Shown in pieces: positions 49,491-57,403 of a stretch of 64,000 nt of DNA. The notes under the pieces were generated by a model. The model searched no databases. It worked only from the letters and a program-made list of their open reading frames with translations, and had not been told where the DNA came from. A program made the position numbers and the translations under genes. The stretch comes from Leeuwenhoekiella palythoae (GTDB lineage Bacteria; Bacteroidota; Bacteroidia; Flavobacteriales; Flavobacteriaceae), in assembly GCF_900130045.1 (NCBI RefSeq), contig NZ_FQXT01000006.1, positions 226,619 through 290,618 on the forward strand, written 5' to 3'. How positions within the stretch are numbered: the first letter of the stretch is position 1; each line of letters begins with the position of its first letter.

Positions 49491-50462
49491 TTATGCGTAC
49501 TGAAGATTGATCAGCTCACGGACTTCATCAAGCGTACTGATGAGTAACCTGCTAAAGGCGTAACTCATTAACGGACTCTCTTTTTTCTCCTGCCGAAGTA
49601 GCTCAGCAAAATGTTCGATTTCAAAATAATAGCCTTTGCCGGTGTATGCAAAATCGTGTTCGATCTTAGTGCCTTCAAGAATTGTGGTTACCTTATCAGT
49701 TTGATGAAAACGGCTGTTTAAGATGAGCATTCCTTTTTCGCAAACAAGTGTTGCTGTGGTTGGGGTTTTCTTTAAAATACTAGAACTTAAAAAAGCTGAA
49801 ATTCCGGAGTTGTATTTAAAGGTCATTTCGGTTTCTTCATCAACTCCTGTCTTTCCAATTTTGGCTTTTGCTTCGATATGATCAGGTTTTCCAAAGAGCG
49901 CTAGTGCGCAAAAAATAGGGTAGATGCCAATATCAAGCAGCGATCCGCCCCCAAGTGCTTTATTAAACAGGCGCCCTTCCGGGTTAAATTCGGCTTCAAA
50001 ACAAAAATCAGCTGCTAGGGTTTTAACCGTGCCATAGCGTCCGCTTTCCAATTCCTGCTGGACAAATTTATAATGAGGCATAAAGCGCGTCCATAACGCT
50101 TCCATCAACAACGTATTATTTGCTTGAGCTGTTGTGATCATTTCTTCAACTTGTTTGCGATTCATGGCAAAAGGCTTTTCACATAAAACCGCCTTTTTAT
50201 GCTGTAAACAAAGTAAGGTGTCCTGATGGTGACGCACGTGTGGAGTAGCAATATATACCGCATCTACATTAGGATCTTTTACCAGTTGCTCGTAGCTGTT
50301 GTAACACTGTGTGGCATTGTATTCAGCGCCAAAATGATCTGCTTTTTCTTGAGAACGTGAGGCAACGGCATAAAGCACAGAGCCTTCAACCTGTTGCAAA
50401 TCTGTGGCGAAGCTGTTGGCAATTTTTCCCAAGCCTAGGATTCCCCATCTAATGATTTTCAT
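49491..50462 (-). CDS. Gfo/Idh/MocA family oxidoreductase
   Basis: A 323-residue NAD(P)-dependent sugar or inositol-type dehydrogenase. The N-terminal Rossmann motif is WGILGLGKIANSF, the family EKPFA motif is VLCEKPFAMNRKQ (the Lys is catalytic), and GGGSLLDIGIYPI opens the C-terminal substrate domain, which resembles the trans-1,2-dihydrobenzene-1,2-diol/glucose-fructose oxidoreductase group. I start at the ATG at 50462, right before the Rossmann motif. It is the last gene of the PIG-L/microprotein/symporter operon, 17 bp after the symporter. Confidence 0.9.
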   Translation of the reverse strand: MKIIRWGILGLGKIANSFATDLQQVEGSVLYAVASRSQEKADHFGAEYNATQCYNSYEQLVKDPNVDAVYIATPHVRHHQDTLLCLQHKKAVLCEKPFAMNRKQVEEMITTAQANNTLLMEALWTRFMPHYKFVQQELESGRYGTVKTLAADFCFEAEFNPEGRLFNKALGGGSLLDIGIYPIFCALALFGKPDHIEAKAKIGKTGVDEETEMTFKYNSGISAFLSSSILKKTPTTATLVCEKGMLILNSRFHQTDKVTTILEGTKIEHDFAYTGKGYYFEIEHFAELLRQEKKESPLMSYAFSRLLISTLDEVRELINLQYA

Positions 50463-50479
50463 AATATTGATTTTTTTCG

Positions 50480-52201
50480 TTAAGCGGCAGTCGTACCAGT
50501 TTTTGAGGTGCTTTGAATCAAAAGGCTCCAAGCGATCACCGAAGCACAACCTACAACGTTGAGCCATAAATAAGGCAGTCTGATGATTTCAAATTTATCA
50601 AGACCAAACAACGCAAATACGATAAATTGGGTAACGATAGCGCCAATAAATACTGCACGGGATTTGATCTTTTTGATAAAGAATGCAGACATAAAAATCC
50701 CTAAAATGGTCCCATAGAATAGAGAACCAATGATGTTAACCAGCTGAATGAGATTATCAAAAAGGTTTGCCGTACACGCGATCAAAATGGCGAGAATCCC
50801 CCAACTGAGGGTAAACCATTTTGCAGCATCTACAAAGTGGGCTTCATCCCGATCTTCTTTAAGATTACGCCGGTAAAAGTCAACCGTTGTAGTAGCCGCC
50901 AGCGCATTAAGTTCTGAAGCAGTAGAAGACATTGCAGCAGATAGAATAACCGCAAGTAGCAATCCGATTAATCCCCGCGGAAGATTGTTGAGGATAAAAT
51001 GAATGAATACATAATCTTTGTCGTTAGTCTCCACATTTTTATCGGCAAGGCCAATGAGCATACGTCCTTGATCCCTCAATTTATTTTCCTCGTTGTTGAT
51101 ATTAGCCAGTGCTGCTTTAGCGCTTACAGTGCTACCTGTTTGCGCGGTAACTTCTGCCTGCGGGTCAGTCGCTAACAGATGACTCAATTCTGATTTATCA
51201 GAACGTAATTCATTGAGCTTAACCTGTAAACCATTATATTCTTTTTCAAATGGAGTCCCGTGAACAGCTTTGGTCGCTGCGGGGTTAAAATTAAGCGGTG
51301 TAGGATTAAATTGATAAAACACAAAAACCATCACTCCAACCAGAAGAATAAAAAACTGCATAGGCACTTTTAAGAGTCCGTTGAAGATCATACCCAGCTG
51401 CATTTCGCGTAGTGATTTTCCGCTGAGATAGCGCTGCACTTGGCTTTGGTCAGTTCCAAAATAAGAAAGCATTAAAAAAGTTCCGCCTAGAATTCCGCTC
51501 CAAAAAGTATATCTGTTTTCAAAATCAAAAGAAAAATCCAGCACGTTAAGCTTTCCGCTTGCGCCGGCAATTTCTAACGCGTTGTTAAAGTTGATGTCTT
51601 CGGGTAGATAACTTATGATCAGAAAAAACGCAACGAACATTCCTGAGAAAATAATTCCCATTTGTTGTTTTTGGGTAACCGTTACGGCTTTTGTTCCGCC
51701 GGAAATCGTGTAAATAACCACGAGCAACCCGATGATGATGTTCAGCGTATTTAAATCCCATCCTAAAACCGCCGAAAGAATAATTGATGGAGCAAAGATC
51801 GTGATCCCTGCTGCCAAGCCGCGCGATAGCAAAAACAATGCAGAAGCTAGCGACCGTACTCTGAGATCAAACCTGCTTTCTAGATATTCATAAGCCGTAT
51901 AAACATTCAGCTTATAATAGATGGGAATAAAGAATATACAGATAATAATAATGGCTATGGGTAACCCAAAATAGAACTGAACAAACCCCAGACCATCATT
52001 GTAGGCTTGCCCGGGAGTAGATAAAAATGTGATCGCACTGGCTTGAGTAGCCATTACTGAAAGCCCTACAGACCACCATTTTGATTCGTTACCACCGCGT
52101 ATATAATCCTGAACATTGCGACGACCGCGGGTTCTGTAAACCCCATACAACACAATAAATGCGAGTGTCACTACCAGTACAATCCAGTCAATTGTTTGCA
52201 T
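50480..52201 (-). CDS. Sodium:solute symporter (SSS family)
   Basis: Inner-membrane Na+-coupled transporter of 573 residues with about 13-14 TM segments. SSS features: YIRGGNESKWWSVGLSVMATQASAITFLSTPGQAY in TM2, GGTKAVTVTQKQQM, SYFGTDQSQVQRYLSGKS and ILSAAMSSTASELNALA (Na+ site Ser). A 90-residue hydrophilic insert after TM8 (about 305-395) is seen in Bacteroidota sugar-type members. It begins one base after the 36-residue peptide gene. The substrate is probably a sugar or N-acyl sugar, judging from the PIG-L and Gfo/Idh neighbours. Confidence 0.93.
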   Translation of the reverse strand: MQTIDWIVLVVTLAFIVLYGVYRTRGRRNVQDYIRGGNESKWWSVGLSVMATQASAITFLSTPGQAYNDGLGFVQFYFGLPIAIIIICIFFIPIYYKLNVYTAYEYLESRFDLRVRSLASALFLLSRGLAAGITIFAPSIILSAVLGWDLNTLNIIIGLLVVIYTISGGTKAVTVTQKQQMGIIFSGMFVAFFLIISYLPEDINFNNALEIAGASGKLNVLDFSFDFENRYTFWSGILGGTFLMLSYFGTDQSQVQRYLSGKSLREMQLGMIFNGLLKVPMQFFILLVGVMVFVFYQFNPTPLNFNPAATKAVHGTPFEKEYNGLQVKLNELRSDKSELSHLLATDPQAEVTAQTGSTVSAKAALANINNEENKLRDQGRMLIGLADKNVETNDKDYVFIHFILNNLPRGLIGLLLAVILSAAMSSTASELNALAATTTVDFYRRNLKEDRDEAHFVDAAKWFTLSWGILAILIACTANLFDNLIQLVNIIGSLFYGTILGIFMSAFFIKKIKSRAVFIGAIVTQFIVFALFGLDKFEIIRLPYLWLNVVGCASVIAWSLLIQSTSKTGTTAA

Positions 52202-52202
52202 A

Positions 52203-52313
52203 TCAAGCGGTGTAGTAATTCATTAATAAAAAGAACAGCACGATATAAACGGCATTCATCACCAAAACCAAGGTGTAATATTTTGACCAGCCTTCTTTTT
52301 TAGGTTGCATCAT
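52203..52313 (-). CDS. 36-residue single-TM membrane peptide between PIG-L and symporter genes
   Basis: A short ORF MMQPKKEGWSKYYTLVLVMN followed by a hydrophobic run and a Tyr-Thr-Ala end; TM about residues 12-32. Its ATG overlaps the PIG-L stop (ATGATG, TGA shared) and its stop is one base before the symporter ATG. Tight coupling on both sides and positive-inside charge (KK at the N-terminus) support real translation. Some SSS carriers have small membrane partners (YhdT with PanF, YjcH with ActP), and this could be one. The second ATG is an equal start candidate. Confidence 0.75.
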   Translation of the reverse strand: MMQPKKEGWSKYYTLVLVMNAVYIVLFFLLMNYYTA

Positions 52314-54808
52314 TGTTTTATTTTCTCGTTGTTTTTACCCACTGAAAGCATATTAGCAAACAATCTATATGCTCCGGAAACGCCAGCGGGAAGTTCTCTA
52401 AAAAAACTCAAACCCGTATAAATATAGTGACCTTTCCCGTATTTTGAGATGAGCAAGCTTCCCTCGCTGGGATCTTCGTTTTTATCGTGTATAGAAAGGA
52501 CAGGCTTATACGCCTCATCATAGGTGTCAGGAAAATACAAACCGCGTTCTTGTACCCAACCTTCAAAGTCTTTATCTGTGATCTTGTTGGGATAATTTAA
52601 AATTTCAGCGTCAGGATCTAAAATAGTAACATCGGCAAATTCATCGGTTACGCGATCGCTGCTTAAATGCAGTGGGTACGGACCTAAATTTTCAAAGCTA
52701 AAACCACGTGCGGTGTTGTATTGTACGACCATAGTTCCGCCGTTTTCAACATAGTTGAGTAAAATACGCTGTTTGTATTGTAGTTCTTCAACGACATTAT
52801 AGGCGCGCACGCCCATCACCACCGCATCAAAATTCTTTAAATTTTCTGCGGTTATTTCTACCGGAGCTATTTCGGCAACTTGATACCCTATCTGACGCAA
52901 ACTCTCTGGAATCACGTCACCGGCGCCGGCAATATAGCCGATGTAACTGCCTTTTTTTGCAATATCCAGACGTACTAATTTGTTCTGTGATGGTAAAACC
53001 AAGGTTTGTAGCGGGATGTGATCATAATCAATTTTTACGACCTTATCAGTAATTCGTTCACCATTAATGGTCAACTCAGGTTGTAATTCGCCTTCACTGG
53101 CATTTTTAGGCGGAGTGACGGTAAAGGATAGACTTTTAGTTTCTCCTTTTTGACTTATTTGTATTTTTTGAGGAGCGCTTACTTTCCAATCTGCAGGAAC
53201 ATTTAAGGCAACGCTTGCTTCCAAATTATCAATAAAAGCAGTTACATCTGTTTGAATGATTTTTGGCTGCGCATCCGCGAAAATAATAACCGGGTCTTTT
53301 ACTGCTACCGAAGCTTTTGGCACAATTTCAAAAGGTTCATAGACTTCGCCATCCACACGATCATTGTATTTGTAGACTAATTCAGTTGTGACTGGAATGC
53401 TAACATCATTCATAGTCAATTGAAAAACCGCTTTGAATTTTCGTGGTGTTTCGGGTAAACCTATCAGTTTTTGATCGTCTACATTGTACATTCCTACTGA
53501 GCCTTCTTCCGTAAGCCAATAGGCAGTGGTGAGCGCAGCATTTCCGGTATTGATATTCAAATCTGTTTTGAAGGTTTCATTTTGATCGAGATCAATAGCC
53601 GTCTTAAATTCTTTCTCTTCAGGAAGCAGGGAGATCTGTTCTAAGCGTATAGGAAAGGGGCTTCGGTTTATAGCTTCAATACTTACCACGATATTTTGTT
53701 GCGCAATGGCTGTTTGGGTGTGTGTAGCGGCTTCGAGGTACAAACCGGCACAAGCTTTTATAACTTCGGTGATTTGTTTGGTTTTTAAAGTGCGCCAATA
53801 CGAATCCTCTAATTTTGTAATCAAATCATAGGCTTTGATCAACTGCGGAAGGCTCGCTGATGGATTCTGAAAATCATAGTTCTTTTGAACATTCATCAAG
53901 ATAACACCGATAGCCGCTCCGCCCTGAACACGATTCCAGCTGGTATCAATTCCTTCAAAAAGATTTCCATTTGCCGGAAGATCTCCTTTAAGAAGTTCGA
54001 GGTACTCAACTTGTTCTCCGCGAGTCCCGGTATTACCAAAACCTTGTGATTTGTGTTGACTGCGACTCAATGCAGAAATCTCCGTATTGCTGAGTCCGTA
54101 TGCAGGATAATAGCTTCCTACATCAACTGAAACCAGATTGCTTTTGTCTGCTGCTTCAAACTTTTCACGGCTTCCATAAAACCACCAAGAGGTGTTGAAA
54201 AAAAGACGTTTAGGCTGCCAAGTGTTGGTCAATTCCAGTTGCTCGGGAAATACATTGGGGTCGCCAACCTTATCAAAGGCAGCAACGCTCAGCATCGCAG
54301 AAAGCGTATGATGCCCGTGCGTGCTTCCGGGAGAACGATGGTCAAAACGATTGATAATGATATCCGGCTGAAAATTGCGAATGGCCCAAACCACATCCTT
54401 TAAAACTTCATCCTGCTCCCAGAAGGTTAATGTCTCCTCTGGATTTTTAGAATAGCCAAAATCATTTGCGCGGGTAAAACGTTGTTCGCCGCCGTCTGTA
54501 CGGCGTGCTGCAAGCAGTTCTTGTGTACGAATCACTCCGAGAAGTTCTCTAATTTCTGGACCAATTAAATTCTGACCTCCATCACCACGTGTAAGCGAAA
54601 GGTAACCCGTTCTTGCGTGAACCTCATTTGCGAGATACGAGATCATTGCGGTATTCTCATCATCGGGATGTGCCGCCAGATAAAGTGCGGTACCTAAAAA
54701 ATTGAGACTTTTTATTTGCTCAAAAATCTCAGAAGAAGTGGGCTTTTTTGGCTTTTGAGCTTGTAATTGCAGCGAAATGCAGCATAGAAAAACGAATAAA
54801 AAGCGCAT
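52310..54808 (-). CDS. PIG-L/LmbE family deacetylase, exported
   Basis: An 832-residue secreted protein with signal peptide ending LQAQ (about 18). The N-terminal 270 residues are the zinc-dependent N-acetyl-sugar deacetylase domain: AAHPDDE (46-51 region) and HGHHTLSAM give the His/Asp ligands. The remainder has beta-sandwich modules (about 360-600) and a C-terminal glutamine-amidotransferase-like region (VVMGVRAYNVVEEL, GGTMVVQYNTARG). It probably deacetylates an N-acetylated glycan or glycoconjugate outside the cytoplasm. It leads the operon with the symporter and dehydrogenase. Confidence 0.88.
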   Translation of the reverse strand: MRFLFVFLCCISLQLQAQKPKKPTSSEIFEQIKSLNFLGTALYLAAHPDDENTAMISYLANEVHARTGYLSLTRGDGGQNLIGPEIRELLGVIRTQELLAARRTDGGEQRFTRANDFGYSKNPEETLTFWEQDEVLKDVVWAIRNFQPDIIINRFDHRSPGSTHGHHTLSAMLSVAAFDKVGDPNVFPEQLELTNTWQPKRLFFNTSWWFYGSREKFEAADKSNLVSVDVGSYYPAYGLSNTEISALSRSQHKSQGFGNTGTRGEQVEYLELLKGDLPANGNLFEGIDTSWNRVQGGAAIGVILMNVQKNYDFQNPSASLPQLIKAYDLITKLEDSYWRTLKTKQITEVIKACAGLYLEAATHTQTAIAQQNIVVSIEAINRSPFPIRLEQISLLPEEKEFKTAIDLDQNETFKTDLNINTGNAALTTAYWLTEEGSVGMYNVDDQKLIGLPETPRKFKAVFQLTMNDVSIPVTTELVYKYNDRVDGEVYEPFEIVPKASVAVKDPVIIFADAQPKIIQTDVTAFIDNLEASVALNVPADWKVSAPQKIQISQKGETKSLSFTVTPPKNASEGELQPELTINGERITDKVVKIDYDHIPLQTLVLPSQNKLVRLDIAKKGSYIGYIAGAGDVIPESLRQIGYQVAEIAPVEITAENLKNFDAVVMGVRAYNVVEELQYKQRILLNYVENGGTMVVQYNTARGFSFENLGPYPLHLSSDRVTDEFADVTILDPDAEILNYPNKITDKDFEGWVQERGLYFPDTYDEAYKPVLSIHDKNEDPSEGSLLISKYGKGHYIYTGLSFFRELPAGVSGAYRLFANMLSVGKNNEKIKQ

Positions 54809-54842
54809 ATTTTAGGATGTTTTGTAGTTGAAGGATCACGTT

Positions 54843-54850
54843 CAAAGATA
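54843..54850 (-). promoter_or_regulatory. -7 element of the PIG-L operon
   Basis: TATCTTTG on the minus strand, a full TAnnTTTG match, 34 bases upstream of the ATG at 54808. The palindrome at 54884-54896 lies 34-46 bases further upstream. Confidence 0.6.
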
Positions 54851-54883
54851 GCTAAAACGCTACCTCGATACTTTGGTTTTCGG

Positions 54884-54896
54884 TTTGTTTAACAAA
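54884..54896. promoter_or_regulatory. Palindrome TTTGTTTAACAAA upstream of the PIG-L operon
   Basis: A 13-bp palindrome equal to the core of site 1 at 48208-48222. It is about 41-60 bases upstream of the predicted transcript start, between maf and the PIG-L gene. This is a third candidate site for the same unknown regulator. Confidence 0.45.
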
Positions 54897-54957
54897 ATAC
54901 AAAACTTCAGTGGTATCGTAGAAATCCTTAGGTTTTTTGCTGAAGCTGTATCAAAAA

Positions 54958-55548
54958 TTACGCCGCAAGAAGCTCCTGAAGCAAATCGTATAATTTTTGT
55001 GTAGGTAAGCCCATAACGGTGTTATACGAACCTTCTAATTTCTGGAGGGCGATGTGGCCTATCCATTCTTGAATTCCGTATGCTCCGGCTTTGTCAAAAG
55101 GTTTATATGTTTCAATATAATGCGCTATTTCAGCAGCGGTAAAGGCTCTGAAATACACCTTAGCAGAATCGTGTGCGACTAATTGCTGTTGCGCGGTAGT
55201 CACACAAACCGAAGAGATCACCTCGTGATGCGTGCCGCTCAACAACTGAAGCATTTCTTTAGCTTCGATAGCATCTTTTGGCTTTCCTAAAGCTTTATTG
55301 TTTTTAAAAACTAAAGTGTCTCCGGTGATCAAAATCTCATCTGCGGTAAGCTGCGCACTAAAAGCTTCAGCCTTTTTCTTGGCGATATATTCAGCGATCT
55401 GTGCAGGCTGCATTCCGTCAGGGTAGCTTTCGTCAATAGGTTTTAGCCTTATTTCAAAAGGAACTTCTAAAGATCTGAGCAGTTCTTGACGACGCGGCGA
55501 TTGCGAGGCCAAAATGAGTTTTTTGTTGCGAAGTAGGGGTTGTAACAT
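54958..55548 (-). CDS. maf: Maf-family nucleotide pyrophosphatase
   Basis: A 196-residue housekeeping enzyme that hydrolyses dTTP/UTP or modified NTPs to the monophosphate. It shows SQSPRRQELLRSLEVPFE (signature with catalytic Ser/Arg), ITGDTLVFKNNKALGKP (catalytic Asp) and KAGAYGIQEW, which fits the dTTPase (YhdE) branch rather than YceF. It starts one base after the stop of the prenyltransferase gene, so the two are coupled. Confidence 0.93.
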   Translation of the reverse strand: MLQPLLRNKKLILASQSPRRQELLRSLEVPFEIRLKPIDESYPDGMQPAQIAEYIAKKKAEAFSAQLTADEILITGDTLVFKNNKALGKPKDAIEAKEMLQLLSGTHHEVISSVCVTTAQQQLVAHDSAKVYFRAFTAAEIAHYIETYKPFDKAGAYGIQEWIGHIALQKLEGSYNTVMGLPTQKLYDLLQELLAA

Positions 55549-55549
55549 A

Positions 55550-56461
55550 TTAATATTTTAAAGTAAGTGTAAGCACACCCAAAGATAGAATTCCCAGAAG
55601 CATAATCAACTTTAATAATTTTGAGAGAAAGCTGTAGTGTTTATGTTTTTCGGCATAGCGTGCTTTAATACAGAAGAAAACTAAGGGTATGACGACCGCG
55701 ATAACAAGATACAAGGAGATCCAGACGTTGGCTTGCAAATACACATATATATAACCCAGAACGGTAAAGATGTAAGTGACAGCAATATATGCCGAAAGCT
55801 TCGCCGTGCGCTCCAAACCTAAAAGAATGGGTAACGACTGAATACCTGCTGCATAGTCGCCATTAGCGTCTTCAATATCTTTAATAATTTCCCGAAGAAA
55901 GTTGAGCATCAACGCAAATACTGCATAATCTTTAAGCACCGAAAGCGGATTGACAAGTTGTTGTTCGTTGCCCTGAAGTACGGGGATGACATCAAAGACC
56001 ATCACGATACCAATCGCCGAAGCCACAATTACGCTTACGATAAGATTACAAAGGAGCAGTACGCGCTTTAGAAAATTAGCATATACATAGAGTAGGGCAG
56101 AGATCAGTACAAAAAGCGTGGCAAAATTACCAAAGCCCATTCGGTAGCTTAAAAGAAATCCTAAACCTACGCCGCTGATATTTAAAACCAAATAATAATT
56201 GAAAGCACTATTTTGAGAAAAAGGTGCAGGGATAAAGGTTTTATTAGGCTTGTTAATACGGTCTATCGCCACATCTTGAATGTCATTAATGATATACCCG
56301 GCAGCAGCGATGAATAGGGTCGCAAGACTAAGTATAAAAAAATTGAGATCAGAAAGTGCAGTAGGAAGATCAAGTGCTTTTAAAAAGCCATAATGCACCA
56401 AAATCTGCGTAAGTGCTATTAAAAGCAAGTTTTTATAACGTATAAATTTGAAGAAGGTCAA
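55550..56461 (-). CDS. UbiA-family prenyltransferase
   Basis: Polytopic membrane enzyme of about 303 residues with eight or nine TMs. The two Asp-rich motifs are NDIQDVAIDRINKP (NDxxD) and DIEDANGDYAAG (DxxD), which bind Mg2+-prenyl diphosphate. In Bacteroidota this group is usually annotated as geranylgeranylglycerol-phosphate geranylgeranyltransferase-like. I choose the TTG at 56461, because the first possible TTG (56485) lies within the TATATTTG promoter element and the conserved part begins TFFKFIRY. The start codon is therefore uncertain. maf follows. Confidence 0.82.
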   Translation of the reverse strand: MTFFKFIRYKNLLLIALTQILVHYGFLKALDLPTALSDLNFFILSLATLFIAAAGYIINDIQDVAIDRINKPNKTFIPAPFSQNSAFNYYLVLNISGVGLGFLLSYRMGFGNFATLFVLISALLYVYANFLKRVLLLCNLIVSVIVASAIGIVMVFDVIPVLQGNEQQLVNPLSVLKDYAVFALMLNFLREIIKDIEDANGDYAAGIQSLPILLGLERTAKLSAYIAVTYIFTVLGYIYVYLQANVWISLYLVIAVVIPLVFFCIKARYAEKHKHYSFLSKLLKLIMLLGILSLGVLTLTLKY

Positions 56462-56482
56462 CGGTGTATTTTTGAAAAGCTT

Positions 56483-56490
56483 CAAATATA
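56483..56490 (-). promoter_or_regulatory. -7 element of the prenyltransferase-maf operon
   Basis: TATATTTG on the minus strand, a full TAnnTTTG match, directly after the terminator of the upstream DUF2807 gene. Predicted transcript start near 56478. Confidence 0.55.
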
Positions 56491-56492
56491 AT

Positions 56493-56526
56493 AAAATCCC
56501 TTATGGACGGTACCAAAAGGGATTTT
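56493..56526 (-). terminator. Terminator after the DUF2807 gene
   Basis: AAAATCCCTT (56493-56502) and AAGGGATTTT (56517-56526) form a 10-bp stem with a 14-base loop. A T-rich tail follows on the minus strand. Confidence 0.75.
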
Positions 56527-56603
56527 ACATATTGTTGGGTTTCTGCTAATCCTAGACAATTTGTCTAATAGGCGTAGATCGGCGTTATTAGCAAAACAGA
56601 TTG

Positions 56604-57338
56604 CTACTTTTTACTAACGCTTCCTCCCGAACTCTCGTTAACCGCAACTTGTTGAGGTTCGCCCCAATAGTCAATATCTCCACCGCTTGAAGCATTTGTG
56701 GTGATTTCTTTTGAAACATAGGTGCGTATACTTCCTGCGCTAGAAGCTTCGGCATTGCAAAATTCAGCTTTAAGATCTTTTGCATTGATCGTAGCAGCAG
56801 AGCTTGCATCAAAATCTAGACGTTGTGCCTGACCATTTAGGCTAAGCGTTCCGGCGCTGCTAGCATCTGCTTCAACATCTCTGATATCTAAGCCTAATTT
56901 AACCGTAGCTGCGCTAGACACATCAAGATTGATCTTATCGCCGGTAAGCACCTCTGCTGCGGTTATATTAGAGGCGCTACTTGCTTTAATGGCTTCTAAA
57001 GGTTGTACATAAGTTACGTGAATGAGTCTTGAGCTTGCATTACCAATATTTGAATTGTCTGTAGATTCAATACGTAAGGTGCTTCCTTCATAATGCACGT
57101 CAAGATATTCTAAAAGATTGTCGTCTACTTCTGCAACTACTTTGTAGCTGTTGCCTTTTTCAAGTACTACATCCCAACCATTACTGCTGTGCACACGTGT
57201 AAAATCTTGGGTAAGATTTAGATCTTGAGTAACTACGTTACCGTTACCTTCAATTTGTCCCATTTGCAAATTAAAATTGCAAGAAGTGAGCATTAGGGCG
57301 GCAAAACCGCTGATGAAAAGTTTAATTAATGTAGTCAT
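56604..57338 (-). CDS. DUF2807 (head GIN domain) lipoprotein
   Basis: A 244-residue lipoprotein with Cys20 in LTSC. The DUF2807 putative adhesin domain is a right-handed beta solenoid, seen as repeated short strands with Ala-Ser-Ser-Ala/Gly turns (IKASSASNITAAEV, LDVSSAATVKLG, DASSAGTLSL, FDASSAATINA, EASSAGSIRT). It follows the PspC gene by 65 bp in a PadR-PspC-DUF2807 group typical of Bacteroidota and is probably an envelope-stress related surface protein. No enzymatic motif. Confidence 0.87.
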   Translation of the reverse strand: MTTLIKLFISGFAALMLTSCNFNLQMGQIEGNGNVVTQDLNLTQDFTRVHSSNGWDVVLEKGNSYKVVAEVDDNLLEYLDVHYEGSTLRIESTDNSNIGNASSRLIHVTYVQPLEAIKASSASNITAAEVLTGDKINLDVSSAATVKLGLDIRDVEADASSAGTLSLNGQAQRLDFDASSAATINAKDLKAEFCNAEASSAGSIRTYVSKEITTNASSGGDIDYWGEPQQVAVNESSGGSVSKK

Positions 57339-57403
57339 AACTGTTGATTTTTGATTGATATTATACTGGTTTCGTTAAAGGATACGATACTCCTTGAGTT
57401 TGC

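Noticed and set aside
50467..50483. TTTTTTTCGTTAAGCGG as a further copy of the short palindrome
   Set aside because: The right arm does not pair (GCGGC instead of GCGAAA), so the symmetry that defines the element is missing.
50463..50567. Long N-terminal extension of the Gfo/Idh protein
   Set aside because: These 35 codons overlap the end of the symporter gene in another frame and precede the Rossmann motif; the ATG at 50462 gives the normal family start.
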